Source: Sphingobacteriia bacterium
GTDB taxonomy: Bacteria > Bacteroidota > Bacteroidia > Chitinophagales > Chitinophagaceae
Length of the DNA stretch: 64,000 bases
Direction of reading: 5' to 3'
Assembly: GCA_947452295.1 (NCBI GenBank)
Contig: CANGCK010000014.1
Span: forward strand, 1-64,000
In this document: one piece after another, positions 46,401-55,439 of the stretch
How positions within the stretch are numbered: position 1 is the stretch's first letter
Layout of the letters: every line of letters starts with the position of its first letter
Notes under the pieces: model-generated
Told to the model about the DNA's origin: nothing
What the model saw: the letters and a program-made list of their open reading frames with translations, nothing else
The model's database searches: none
Position numbers and translations under genes: made by a program

Positions 46401-46791
46401 TATCCAATTTTCCATCATTGTTTATATCTACCACAGATACCCCAGTACTCCAGGCACTGTCATTAGTAATATGCGCTAATTGGGTAATATCTTCAAAATG
46501 CATTTTACCTTTATTAAGGTATAACGCGTTGCCTCCCTGATTGGCTGCAAAAAACAAATCAGTTAGACCATCATTGTTAAAATCACCTGCACCAACACCT
46601 GCACCATTATAATAATACATATATGAAAACAAGTTAAAGGCAGCAGTAGGCTTTAATTGGTTACTAAAATGTATACCGGTTGAGTCATGATTTAATACCT
46701 GGAATAAAGAATACTGCTCATCCTTACTCTTACAGGCCACAATCTGAATAAGAATAATAATTATCAATAAATAATAACGAAAATAATTCAT
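43474..46791 (-). CDS. VCBS/FG-GAP repeat lipoprotein with ASPIC/UnbV domain (1)
   Basis: A 1105-residue surface lipoprotein, signal ending in QIVAC (cysteine near residue 20). It has many FG-GAP/VCBS blades with calcium-binding D-x-[ND]-x-D-G-x-x-D loops, e.g. DFNNDGLTDLFFA, DINNDGKLDIYI and DIDNDGDLDII, predicting beta propellers. Near residue 530 lies an ASPIC/UnbV-type segment (GTKLVVFSKEKRYL ... GFLSSMDEPLLVGL). The family is often encoded beside SusC/SusD, as here, but has no defined enzymatic role. It is a paralogue of the next gene and 97 bp downstream of it. Confidence 0.87.
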   Translation of the reverse strand: MNYFRYYLLIIIILIQIVACKSKDEQYSLFQVLNHDSTGIHFSNQLKPTAAFNLFSYMYYYNGAGVGAGDFNNDGLTDLFFAANQGGNALYLNKGKMHFEDITQLAHITNDSAWSTGVSVVDINNDGKLDIYICRVGNYKILKGKNQLFINQGINEKGTPQFKEEAHKFGLDFSGFSTQAVFTDYDMDGDLDMFLLNHSVNHDGNYAPRTLFLNTFDSLAGHRLYRNDNNQFIDVTKSSGIHSSKIGYGLGVVVSDINMDGWPDIYVGNDFHENDYLYINQKNGSFKDESEHQLMHTSQFSMGVDAADINNDAFPDIISMDMLPYESYMLKRSISEDDYNIFQHKLAYGYSYQYARNNLQLNRRNGLFSEIGQYAGIYSTDWSWAALWMDFNNDGKKDLFISNGIPKRMNDIDYINFVSGGEIQQKLASNTLQNKDLTLINKFPEIKIPNQFFINEGNAKFSNYTDSISNNSLTFSNGAAYADLDNDGDLDIVVNNINDPVMIYRNNTNQQSSFVKINPKGFPNNTNAIGTKLVVFSKEKRYLYEKNPVHGFLSSMDEPLLVGLNNIIVDSTYLIWPNNRFQKIELITNTTQTIKYDATLPQLDYKIFTSKITDTKNKIASWEDITIASGIDYEHKENPFNEFDREPLIPHMNASEGPATAVADINHDGLEDIFIGASKGNHPVVYIQQKNNRFVALSQPALKTDSMWEHVDAQWVDVNNDSNVDLVIATGGNEYYGADEHLLPLLYLNDGKGNLTRLKDAFADIYVTQSQVAVNDFNGDGFPDLFIAGRAVPWQYGISPRSYLLQNDGTGHFKDVTKEYAPALVTPGMITSAKWIDLNNDHQNDLLLTFDWGGIELFVKDGNKFIPNNITKQHGWWQFAYPLDIDNDGDLDIIAGNLGLNSRLKASPNKPVTMYINDFDDNGRIEQIMTYYVGGIETPFSSKIQLEKQMPLLKKKYLYAENFAKASLQDLFGKSKLNKALKLTADCFENVVLINDGKMNFSQIPLPYEAQFTTYKKALQVTQSHSDLPLVLLMGNYYNYNVELGRQDADFGTFIQLENQHSKTIQSFSGMHVQGQVNQLMPIHLNQTKAYLIIRNNAKAMLVKF

Positions 46792-46888
46792 GCGTTTATG
46801 TTTTTCTCTAATCTTACCATTACGTCGAGATTGATAAAATTTATACAGCGCTTATCAATTTTAGCTTTTAAATTCAACTTTTGAATTT

Positions 46889-49800
46889 TTATTTTTTACT
46901 TTTTAATTTTGACTTTTGACTAGTTAATTGGTTGATACTGTATAATATTGGGACGTCGTTATTTTGCAAAAACAAAATATTGTTTGATTGATTGATTTTA
47001 ATGCTTACAATGTCTCTTATTTGTTTTTGTAAACTCAATCCAGATTCGGCAGATGTTAACAATGTATATTTATTGTTGCCCCTATTGATTAAAACATTAC
47101 CCCAAGATGCGTCTACACTACAAAACTGCGGCAATAAATCCGTAAAATTCCCCCCTGCAATGACATCCAATAATCCATCATTGTTTAAATCTACAATGCT
47201 ACTCGCATTGATGGAAGATAGCTGCATTCCAATAGGAAGAAGTTGTACATCAAATTTACCTTTGCCATTATTCAATGCAATGATAGAAGAACTAAAATTT
47301 ATAGCTAATTGTGTAGCCTGTTTAATTTGATCTTTAAATAATTCCTGAATGCTTTTTTGTGCAAATTCTGTATGTTTTAAATTGCCTTTTTTTAATGACG
47401 GAATCTGTTCTGTAATTTCTTTTTTCAGAAAAACAGATACGTCTCGATTGTTTAATGTTTTACTAAATATTTTATCGATTGCTCCATTTTGATCAAAGTC
47501 GCCGATCCATAGTTTTATAGGTTCTTGCTGTGTAGGTTTTAGATAAAAATTCTCACCCATATTGCCTATTAATAAGTCCAGGTCACCATCATTGTCTAAA
47601 TCTGCTACATTTAAATGCTGCCACCATCCGTTGTAATTTTCAAGACCATTTTGCTGAAGCGTCATTTTGTTACCGCTATATGCAAATAATTGAGGGCTCA
47701 TCCAATCTCCCACAACCATCAATTCTTTATGTCCATCTCCATTAAAATCGCTCCAATTAGCTGATGTTATCATTCCTAATTTTTTAAACTCAGGTGCAAC
47801 AGTTTGAGTAACATCAGTAAAAATACCATTTCCCTCATTGTGGTATAAAAAGCTTTCAGGAATTGCGCCATAATTTTGTGGTACACTTCTACTGCCTATA
47901 AATACATCGAGCTTTCCATCATTGTCATAATCTATAGGAATTGCTGTACCACAATTTGTATTGCTTAGTGGAAAAGTACCCGCTTTTAGTGAAAAGTTAC
48001 CTTTCCCATCATTTACATATAAATGGTTTTGATAAACGCCTGAAGCAACTTGTGCAAAATTTCCACCACCACCAATAAATAAATCTAAATCGTTGTCCTG
48101 ATCTGCATCAAAGAAAAATGTTGCAGTAGCTTCAATAAAAGAAAACTGCTCGAAATCTTTATTCGTTTTTTTCAAAAATTTTCCGGCATTTTGTAGATAC
48201 AATTGTCCGGGTTGTTTAACGGCACCACCAATAAATACATCATCTAATCCATCGCCATTCACATCTCCCACAGCTGCTTTTGGTCCTTGTTTCGACAGCA
48301 TAAATGGAATATTTCTTTCTGTATAGAAATCAACATAATCATCCTCCTGGTGCTTGTCGAATACACTAGGCACTTTTTGTAATACAGTTGCTATTGATAG
48401 GTCAGCAGCATAATTGTATGGCTTAGCGATTTCATTTGAATAATTTATTTTGAGCAGTTGATTGATTGCAGGCTTAAAAATAGTTGTATACTTTTTATTG
48501 GGCCATAATATTTGAATAGAATCGGGGATAGTGCCTTTACCTATTCCGATTGTTTGTTTATATTCGATAGAAGATTGGAACCCTTTACTGGGTATTAACT
48601 CACGTGAAATGATTTGATTATTTTGAAACAATTTAATTACAGCGCCAATAGCAAAATTATTAGGTGCTTCGAATTGTAATTGTATTGCAACATAATTACC
48701 TGCATTGGTTTCTCTTGTATTATTGCGATATACAGCTGCTGGTTGATTTACATTATTAATAACTATATCATAGTCTCCATCATTATCTAAATCAGTGTAA
48801 ACAGCCCCATTTGAAAAAGAAGGCTTGTTGAGTCCCCAATGAACGCTTTCATCTGAAAAATGAAGATTGCCCTGGTTCCGGAACATTTTATTAGATACAG
48901 GCACGGAAGGCATTTTATCTATTACTGTTTGTATTTCTTCTTTTTTTCCTGAAATGGTCATTTGGTTAACTACGTCATTGGCAAAGAAATCAATAAAGTC
49001 CTGATCGGTAACGTCTCTGTAAATTCCATTGCAAACAAAAATATCAGACCATCCATCATTATCAGCATCAAACATCAATGCGCCCCAACTCCAATCACTG
49101 GCTGCAACACCACTAAAATAAGCGGTTTCTAAAAACTTCCCTTGGCCATTATTTACTTGTAAAGAATTTTGGGTGAATTGGTTATAAAATCCCTTTTGTT
49201 GTTTAATATTAAATATTTCATACCCTTCAAAAGAGGTATTGGTTTTAAGCCGATAGTCGTCATCAGGAAGCATATCGGTTGTGAAAATATCGGGCTTTCC
49301 ATCATTGTTTATGTCTTGTAAATCGGCCCCCATGGAAGAGAAACTAATGTGCTGTGTTCTGGCTTCAATTTCATCTTTGAAAGTTCCATTTTTTTGATTG
49401 ATGTATAGATAATCTTTTTCAAAAAAATCGTTTGACACATAAACATCTGGCCAGCCGTCTTGGTTTACATCACCTACTGTAACGCCAAGACCAAAACTAA
49501 TGATGCTGCCGTAAATACCAGCTTGTTTGGTTACATCCACAAATTTTCCATGGTCATTTCTGTATAAATGGTCTCCTCCACCTTTTAGAAATTCTGCGAA
49601 AGGGGCATTTTCTTGCGGTACATTTCGCATATTTTCATAATTCAGGGTGTTTACAGGAATTGGACTATTATTCACTAAAAAACAATCTAAATCACCATCT
49701 AAATCGTAATCGAAAAAAGACGCCTGGGTAGAATATCCATCATTATCCAAACCATATTCAGCTGCTTGCTCTGTAAAAGTGAGGTTGTGGTTATTGATAA

Positions 49801-50239
49801 ACAATTGATTTTTGCGCAACGACTTATTTAACATTTGTCCTGCATTACAAACATAAATATCGAGCCACCCATCCGCATTTATATCCACAAACACTACTCC
49901 TGTGCTCCATTGATCTTTATTGGCAAATCCTGCTTTAATTGAAATATCTTCAAATTGTAAATTGCCTTTATTTAAAAAAAGTTTGTTTGCACCTTGATTG
50001 GCAGTGAAAAAAAGTTCAGGCAATCCGTCGTTATTTAAGTCGCCAGCTGCAACTCCACCGCCATTATAAAAATTACGGTATTTAAACACATTGAATTCTT
50101 TTGTTTCTACCAATGTATTTTCAAATTGAATATTACTATTTGTTACAACAGTAAAAAGGGTAGGTTTTTCTTCATTATTACACGAACAAAAGAAAGATAA
50201 AACACCCATTAAACCTACGATAATACAACGCTTATTCAT
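46889..50239 (-). CDS. VCBS/FG-GAP repeat lipoprotein with ASPIC/UnbV domain (2)
   Basis: A 1116-residue lipoprotein, signal peptide ending LSFFCSC. Architecture matches the downstream paralogue: repeated DxNxDGxxD loops (DLNNDGLPELFFTA, DVNQDGWPDVYVSN, DLDNDGDYDIVINN) and an ASPIC/UnbV segment (NFAIGAVIKLFQNNQIISRE ... GFQSSIEYKQTIGIG). Predicted calcium-dependent beta-propeller protein on the cell surface. It lies downstream of susD but a terminator separates them, so it may have its own promoter. Confidence 0.87.
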   Translation of the reverse strand: MNKRCIIVGLMGVLSFFCSCNNEEKPTLFTVVTNSNIQFENTLVETKEFNVFKYRNFYNGGGVAAGDLNNDGLPELFFTANQGANKLFLNKGNLQFEDISIKAGFANKDQWSTGVVFVDINADGWLDIYVCNAGQMLNKSLRKNQLFINNHNLTFTEQAAEYGLDNDGYSTQASFFDYDLDGDLDCFLVNNSPIPVNTLNYENMRNVPQENAPFAEFLKGGGDHLYRNDHGKFVDVTKQAGIYGSIISFGLGVTVGDVNQDGWPDVYVSNDFFEKDYLYINQKNGTFKDEIEARTQHISFSSMGADLQDINNDGKPDIFTTDMLPDDDYRLKTNTSFEGYEIFNIKQQKGFYNQFTQNSLQVNNGQGKFLETAYFSGVAASDWSWGALMFDADNDGWSDIFVCNGIYRDVTDQDFIDFFANDVVNQMTISGKKEEIQTVIDKMPSVPVSNKMFRNQGNLHFSDESVHWGLNKPSFSNGAVYTDLDNDGDYDIVINNVNQPAAVYRNNTRETNAGNYVAIQLQFEAPNNFAIGAVIKLFQNNQIISRELIPSKGFQSSIEYKQTIGIGKGTIPDSIQILWPNKKYTTIFKPAINQLLKINYSNEIAKPYNYAADLSIATVLQKVPSVFDKHQEDDYVDFYTERNIPFMLSKQGPKAAVGDVNGDGLDDVFIGGAVKQPGQLYLQNAGKFLKKTNKDFEQFSFIEATATFFFDADQDNDLDLFIGGGGNFAQVASGVYQNHLYVNDGKGNFSLKAGTFPLSNTNCGTAIPIDYDNDGKLDVFIGSRSVPQNYGAIPESFLYHNEGNGIFTDVTQTVAPEFKKLGMITSANWSDFNGDGHKELMVVGDWMSPQLFAYSGNKMTLQQNGLENYNGWWQHLNVADLDNDGDLDLLIGNMGENFYLKPTQQEPIKLWIGDFDQNGAIDKIFSKTLNNRDVSVFLKKEITEQIPSLKKGNLKHTEFAQKSIQELFKDQIKQATQLAINFSSSIIALNNGKGKFDVQLLPIGMQLSSINASSIVDLNNDGLLDVIAGGNFTDLLPQFCSVDASWGNVLINRGNNKYTLLTSAESGLSLQKQIRDIVSIKINQSNNILFLQNNDVPILYSINQLTSQKSKLKSKK

Positions 50240-50274
50240 ATGCTAAAAGTAAGTAAATACAACAGTATAACACA

Positions 50275-50304
50275 AAAAAGGCTGCCTTGTTGGGCAGCCT
50301 TTTT
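50275..50304 (-). terminator. Terminator after susD
   Basis: AAAAAGGCTGCC (50275-50286), a 6-nt loop, GGCAGCCTTTTT (50293-50304), a 12-bp GC-rich stem ending in a T-run on the minus strand. It separates the susC-susD transcript from the two VCBS genes. Confidence 0.9.
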
Positions 50305-50324
50305 AACAATTCAACTATATTGAA

Positions 50325-51935
50325 TTAATAGCCAAAGTTTTGTTTCAAATTAGGATTTGAAGACAATGAAACTGTTGGTATTGGATATACAACTTTATGA
50401 GCTGCAGAAGCAGATGCTCTTTCCTCAACTGGATCATTGAACACACCAAAACGAATCATATCTGTTCTTCTGTGGCCTTCCATATACAATTCTCTACCCC
50501 TTTCGGCCAATAAATTTGTGAAATTCACTTCAGTTAAAGCAGTTGCTCTTCTCTTAGAACGAATATCATTTACAATTGCCAAAGGAGTTTCAGCATCTGT
50601 ACCACCTCTCATAATTGCTTCAGCTTTCATTAAACGCACATCTGAAATACGTAAGAAAGGAAATTCGTTTGCACTACCCCAAGCACCATCTTTAACAGTA
50701 GATGGGTCTAACAAGAATTTGTTGAAACGAATACCGGTAGCTTCATTGTTAAAAGTTAAAGAAGCACGTTTAGTAAATACTAATGGGTTACCACTTCTGT
50801 CTTTTAATGCACCAATTGGGTCGCCTATTGCAGCTCCTCTTTTTGGATCTGGACTAACCGGACCATAAGCTTGGCCTACCAATAAACCAGCTGTTGCACC
50901 CATTAATGAAGTGTATCCAGCAACAGTATCTTTTTTACGTACATCAGCATCTTCAAAGCTATCATAGAATTGAGATAGGGCAACAAAACCATTCCATCCA
51001 TCAGGAAGTTGGTTATAATGCCAGCTTTGAGATGTTTGCCATCTTAAAGCTGCTCCATTACCTGAATGATCATTAGGATCACTTCCATTGTGTCTAACAA
51101 AGATGTTTTCAGAAGAAGCAGTTCCATTATCCCATTTAAAGTTATCCCAATAATAAGAATCAACTTGTAATAATGTATTTGCAGAAACTTTATTGCAATA
51201 CTCAATTACTTTAGCCATATCAGCTGGAGCAAATGTGTAAGGACCAGCTGGCTTTGTAGGATCTTGCTTGTAAACAGCTTTGTTTAAATAACACTTGGCT
51301 AATAAAGTCCATGCTGCTTCTTTAGTAGCTTGATTTTTATTTGTTCCGGTATAAGCAGGCAAATTAGTAACAGCTTGTTCTAATTCTGCAATGATAGAAT
51401 CAATTGCTTCTGCCCTTGTTAATACTTTAGGAATTGTTTTAGCAGCTGCAGTTGCTGGTCTTGACTGAACCTGACCAAATAAATCACAAGTGATGTATCT
51501 GAAGAAAGCTCTTAAAAACTGACCTTCTGCTTTTGTTTGGCCGGTAGCAGTTTCAGCAACCAATGTTGTTTGAAACAATGCGCCATTCAATCCATTCCAG
51601 GTATCTCTAACTTGATTATGGTCACCATCCCAAGTATGTAAATGTAACCGACGCCATGTACCTAAGTCATCCCAGTCTGTGCCGCGGGTTGGCCCCATTA
51701 CAATATCAGTTGAATGTTCTTCTAATGCAAACCAGTTGCTCTGTCCACCAGTTAATGTATTTAACTGCTCATAAACAGCAGATAATGATGGAGGTGTTGG
51801 TGCACCGCCTTCTTCTATTGTAGCAATTTCATTCACCCCGCCTAAAGAAGGTTCTAATTTGGTACAAGAAGATACCGTAAGTATGCCAACAGCGGCAACT
51901 ACAGGTATTATATATTTTTTCATATTCTTTTTCAT
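50325..51935 (-). CDS. SusD/RagB family glycan-binding lipoprotein
   Basis: A 536-residue SusD-like protein with lipoprotein signal ending TVSSC (cysteine near residue 24). Family features: an N-terminal TPR-rich helical part (GQFLRAFFRYITCDLFGQV, ATKEAAWTLLAKCYLNKAVYK) and the conserved C-terminal NDIRSKRRATALTEVNFTNL ... LLAERGRELYMEGHRRTDMIR and YPIPTVSLSSNPNLKQN. It sits on the cell surface as a lid over its SusC partner, encoded 121 bp upstream. The substrate is unknown. Start could be the first ATG or Met5. Confidence 0.95.
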   Translation of the reverse strand: MKKNMKKYIIPVVAAVGILTVSSCTKLEPSLGGVNEIATIEEGGAPTPPSLSAVYEQLNTLTGGQSNWFALEEHSTDIVMGPTRGTDWDDLGTWRRLHLHTWDGDHNQVRDTWNGLNGALFQTTLVAETATGQTKAEGQFLRAFFRYITCDLFGQVQSRPATAAAKTIPKVLTRAEAIDSIIAELEQAVTNLPAYTGTNKNQATKEAAWTLLAKCYLNKAVYKQDPTKPAGPYTFAPADMAKVIEYCNKVSANTLLQVDSYYWDNFKWDNGTASSENIFVRHNGSDPNDHSGNGAALRWQTSQSWHYNQLPDGWNGFVALSQFYDSFEDADVRKKDTVAGYTSLMGATAGLLVGQAYGPVSPDPKRGAAIGDPIGALKDRSGNPLVFTKRASLTFNNEATGIRFNKFLLDPSTVKDGAWGSANEFPFLRISDVRLMKAEAIMRGGTDAETPLAIVNDIRSKRRATALTEVNFTNLLAERGRELYMEGHRRTDMIRFGVFNDPVEERASASAAHKVVYPIPTVSLSSNPNLKQNFGY

Positions 51936-52056
51936 GTGTATTTCTTTTTATTAATTTCAATTGCCACATGGAATTTGCCTTATATTATTTTGCACTAGAT
52001 TAAGCAAACTTTATATGAGGCTCATTTCATATTAGTATATGTTATAAATTCTAAAA

Positions 52057-55000
52057 TTAAAACCCAACATTAACACCTAATGTTATTACTCTTGGTTTAG
52101 GATACTGCGTATAATCAAATCCACGAGATGGGATTCCATTAATGCTCTTATCTACATTCACCTCAGGATCGATTCCAGAATATTTAGAGAATAAAGCTAA
52201 GTTTTGACCAGAAGCAAATACTGATAAACTTCTGATTGCTTTGCTTTTCACATTAAATGCATAACTCAAATTCATATTTGCCAAACGAATGAAATCGCCT
52301 TTCTCTAAGAAACGAGAAGAAGGACCATTACCATTGAATGGATTTTCATTGCTGTTGAATACATCATAAGTTACGTTACGAGCATTTTTCAAGCTTCCCT
52401 TCAAGAATAAGGCATTTGCAGTGTTGTTGTAAATATAATGACCTGAAATTGCATTTAAGAAGACACTCAAATTCCATCTTCCATAAGAGAAGTTATTGGT
52501 TAAACCTGCAAACATTTTAGGCAATGCACCACCAACAATTTTACTTTCAGAATTTGAAGAATAACGGGCAATACCATTACCATCATATCCTAAGAATTCT
52601 GGTAGGTACCAAGAGAATATTGGAGATCCGCTTTTTAATACTTGAGCAAATGAGCCTGTTAAACCTTGACCACTTACTTCACCGGTATTGATTTTAATAG
52701 GTAAGCCTTCGATGTTATTTTCAACTGTTGTTAAGTTAAAGCTGAAATCCCATTTGAACTTATTGCCTTGAATAGCTTTGTAGTTTATACCTAGCTCTAA
52801 ACCTTTGTTGGTTACTTCACCATCTAGGTTAATCCACCAATAACTGGTTGGAGCAAAACCACCCGGAGTTGGAGCGAAGTACAACATGTTTGTACGCTTG
52901 TTATTGTAGTAGTCTAAAGTAACAGATAAACGTCTGTTTTTTGAGGTGAAATCAACACCTACGCCTGTAGTTGCCACTTCTTCCCACTTCAAATCAGGGT
53001 TACCTTGTTGTACAAATCTTGTAACACCTTTATAAGTTTGTTGCAAGTTTAATGCAGAGTAAGAACCTAAGTTATCTTGGCTACCCAATTTACCATAGTT
53101 TGCTCTGATATTGAAGTCGCTAAATAATTTACCCAATGTATTTTGAGCCCAAGCTTCTTCCATTACGCGCCATTTGAAAGCAAAGGCAGGGAATGTAGCA
53201 TATTTATTGTTGGTACCAAATTTAGAAGAACCATCAGATCTAACTGTAGCAGTTAAGAAATATTTGTCTTTGTAAGTATAGTTTACACGACCAAATACTG
53301 ATTGTAATTCGTTTTTATCATAACCAGGTACATAATTTACATAGTTATTAAAGTTTGCATAATCTTTTACAAAAACATCAGAAGGAGTAGCTACGGCAGT
53401 TTTAGTTCCCCAGCCAGCACTTCCTGCATAGTTGCTTTCAAAACTTTGGTGAGAATAACCTGCTACCGCATTGATGGTATGGTTGTTATTGAAAGTTTTG
53501 TCGAAAGTTAAATACTGCTCAAATAAAGAAGATTTGTTTTCTAAATTTTGTCTGGTAACACGTCCTTTACCAGCATTTGCAGAACCTTGTTCTTCTTTAC
53601 CAAATACGCTTATATTACCAATACCGTATACGCCGTCTGGTAAGCGTGGGTCAGCAAATGATGTTCTTTCTGTTTTTGTATTATCCATACCTAAAACTGC
53701 TTTATAAGACAAGTTTTTAGTGATTTGATAAGTTGCAGAAAGATTGGTTAACGTACGATTTACATAATCTCTATCGTCAAAATAAGCCAACATTTGCGCA
53801 GCATTACGTTGATTGTCATTTGTAAAGAATGAACCATCTGAGTTGTAAACAGGGTTAGTAGGGTTGGCTTTTAAAGCAACGCCTAACAAGCTTCCCTGAA
53901 AACCAGCGTTATTAGACAATGGTGCGTATTGATTTTTAGCATTAGAAGCGGTAATATTTGCTTCTAACTTTAATTTATCATTGAACATTTTTTGAGAAAT
54001 GTTTGCACGGCCTGTTAATCTTTTTAATCCACTATTATGAATAACACCTTGCTGATCGTCATAAGAACCGCTTAAACGCATTGTAGTTCCTTTGGTGTTA
54101 TATCCCCAACTTAAGTTATAGTTTTGAGAGATAGCCTGACGGAAGATTTGATCTTGCCAATCAGTATTTGTACCATTATCAATTGCTTTAACAGCTTCTT
54201 GAGCAAGTATTGGATCAGCACCTCCATCGATATTCGCTTTTTTAGCGCCTACAAGGAAATCTTCTGAACTCAATAAATTATAACGCTTAGCTGTATTTGC
54301 AATGCTGGTATTTGCACTGAAATTTAATTGACCTTTTCTACCACCTTTACCTTGTTTGGTAGTAATTAAGATAACACCATTTGCACCTCTTGAACCATAG
54401 ATAGCGGCTGCAGAAGCGTCTTTTAATACAGTAATACTCTCAATATCATTAGGATTCAAGAAAATCAATGGATTTTTAGGAGTTGTACCACCTTCTACAC
54501 CACTGTTAGAAGACAAAGTACCTCCTTGTTGCAATGGAACTCCATCAACAACATATAAAGGCTCCTGTGAACCACTAATAGATCCTGTACCACGAATGTT
54601 GATGGTAGCAGCAGCACCAGGCTCACCTGTTGCAGGAGTTACCAATACACCTGGGGTACGACCTTGTAACAATTGGTCAGGTGAAGCAATTTGACCTTTG
54701 TTAAAGTCTTTCTCTGTTACTTGAGCAACAGAACCGGTTACGTCTTTTACCTTTCTGGCACCATAACCAATTACCACTACATCGCCTAAGGCTTCAGCAG
54801 CAGCAGATAATTTAACACTAACTTCAGTAGCAGACTTTACATCTACTTCTACTGAACCAAATCCAACTGATGATACCACCAGCTTGGAAGTTCCCGCAGG
54901 AACAGTAAGTTTAAATGAACCATCAGCACCCGTTTGAGTAGCTGTTTTGGTTCCTTTAGCAACTACAGATGCACCAACCATTGGTGATCCGTCCTTAGCA

Positions 55001-55107
55001 TCTGTCACTTTTCCTGTGACAGTTTTAGTTTGCGCATACGAAGCAATCGCAAACAAGCAAGCTAGAGCGCCCAATAATATGGGCTTGGCAAGCAATTTTA
55101 GATTCAT
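52057..55107 (-). CDS. SusC/RagA family TonB-dependent outer-membrane receptor
   Basis: A 1016-residue TonB-linked importer. After the signal peptide (ending ASYAQ) comes a carboxypeptidase-regulatory-like domain (VTGKVTDAKDGSPMVGASVV, residues about 27-105), then a TonB-box-like region and plug domain (VTEKDFNKGQIASPDQLLQG, TINIRGTGSISGSQEPLYVV). The rest is a 22-strand barrel, ending RVITLGVNVGF. With SusD it takes up oligosaccharides or other large nutrients. First gene of the leftward susCD pair and divergent from a LacI-type regulator, suggesting substrate-controlled expression. Confidence 0.96.
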   Translation of the reverse strand: MNLKLLAKPILLGALACLFAIASYAQTKTVTGKVTDAKDGSPMVGASVVAKGTKTATQTGADGSFKLTVPAGTSKLVVSSVGFGSVEVDVKSATEVSVKLSAAAEALGDVVVIGYGARKVKDVTGSVAQVTEKDFNKGQIASPDQLLQGRTPGVLVTPATGEPGAAATINIRGTGSISGSQEPLYVVDGVPLQQGGTLSSNSGVEGGTTPKNPLIFLNPNDIESITVLKDASAAAIYGSRGANGVILITTKQGKGGRKGQLNFSANTSIANTAKRYNLLSSEDFLVGAKKANIDGGADPILAQEAVKAIDNGTNTDWQDQIFRQAISQNYNLSWGYNTKGTTMRLSGSYDDQQGVIHNSGLKRLTGRANISQKMFNDKLKLEANITASNAKNQYAPLSNNAGFQGSLLGVALKANPTNPVYNSDGSFFTNDNQRNAAQMLAYFDDRDYVNRTLTNLSATYQITKNLSYKAVLGMDNTKTERTSFADPRLPDGVYGIGNISVFGKEEQGSANAGKGRVTRQNLENKSSLFEQYLTFDKTFNNNHTINAVAGYSHQSFESNYAGSAGWGTKTAVATPSDVFVKDYANFNNYVNYVPGYDKNELQSVFGRVNYTYKDKYFLTATVRSDGSSKFGTNNKYATFPAFAFKWRVMEEAWAQNTLGKLFSDFNIRANYGKLGSQDNLGSYSALNLQQTYKGVTRFVQQGNPDLKWEEVATTGVGVDFTSKNRRLSVTLDYYNNKRTNMLYFAPTPGGFAPTSYWWINLDGEVTNKGLELGINYKAIQGNKFKWDFSFNLTTVENNIEGLPIKINTGEVSGQGLTGSFAQVLKSGSPIFSWYLPEFLGYDGNGIARYSSNSESKIVGGALPKMFAGLTNNFSYGRWNLSVFLNAISGHYIYNNTANALFLKGSLKNARNVTYDVFNSNENPFNGNGPSSRFLEKGDFIRLANMNLSYAFNVKSKAIRSLSVFASGQNLALFSKYSGIDPEVNVDKSINGIPSRGFDYTQYPKPRVITLGVNVGF

Positions 55108-55439
55108 AATTGGCAGTTTACTGGTTATTAAGCGTGTACAAAGTACACATTTTTACAACTAAAACAAATTTTTGTTAATTTTTATACAATTTTTTTTATT
55201 CTACATTAAATTTAAAATCAAATACTTTATAATTAAATACTATATCATTGATACAAAAGAAATTCATATGTATCATCATTTGGAAATACAATGAACAATT
55301 ACAATCGGGGATTTAAATTAGTTGAATATTTCACAATTTTTAACTTCTAAAGGCAAGTTTAAGCATATTTTATCCCCGCAAAGGTTTGCGGAAACATTTG
55401 TTGTTGAAATGTTTTTACTTTGTACTAAACTGAATTTGC
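55108..55439. promoter_or_regulatory. Divergent control region between susC and lacI-type gene
   Basis: A 332-bp AT-rich region with no coding frame. Two identical 10-mers TACTTTGTAC flank it in opposite orientation: 55146-55137 on the minus strand, about 30 bp before the susC ATG, and 55416-55425 on the plus strand, 14 bp before the GTG. The first lies inside palindrome GTGTACAAAGTACAC (55134-55148). They may be variant -7 boxes or operator sites. Confidence 0.45.

Noticed and set aside
55134-55148. Certain LacI operator
   Set aside because: The palindrome is attractive but overlaps the likely -7 region and has no second matching full palindrome, so it is kept only as a candidate.
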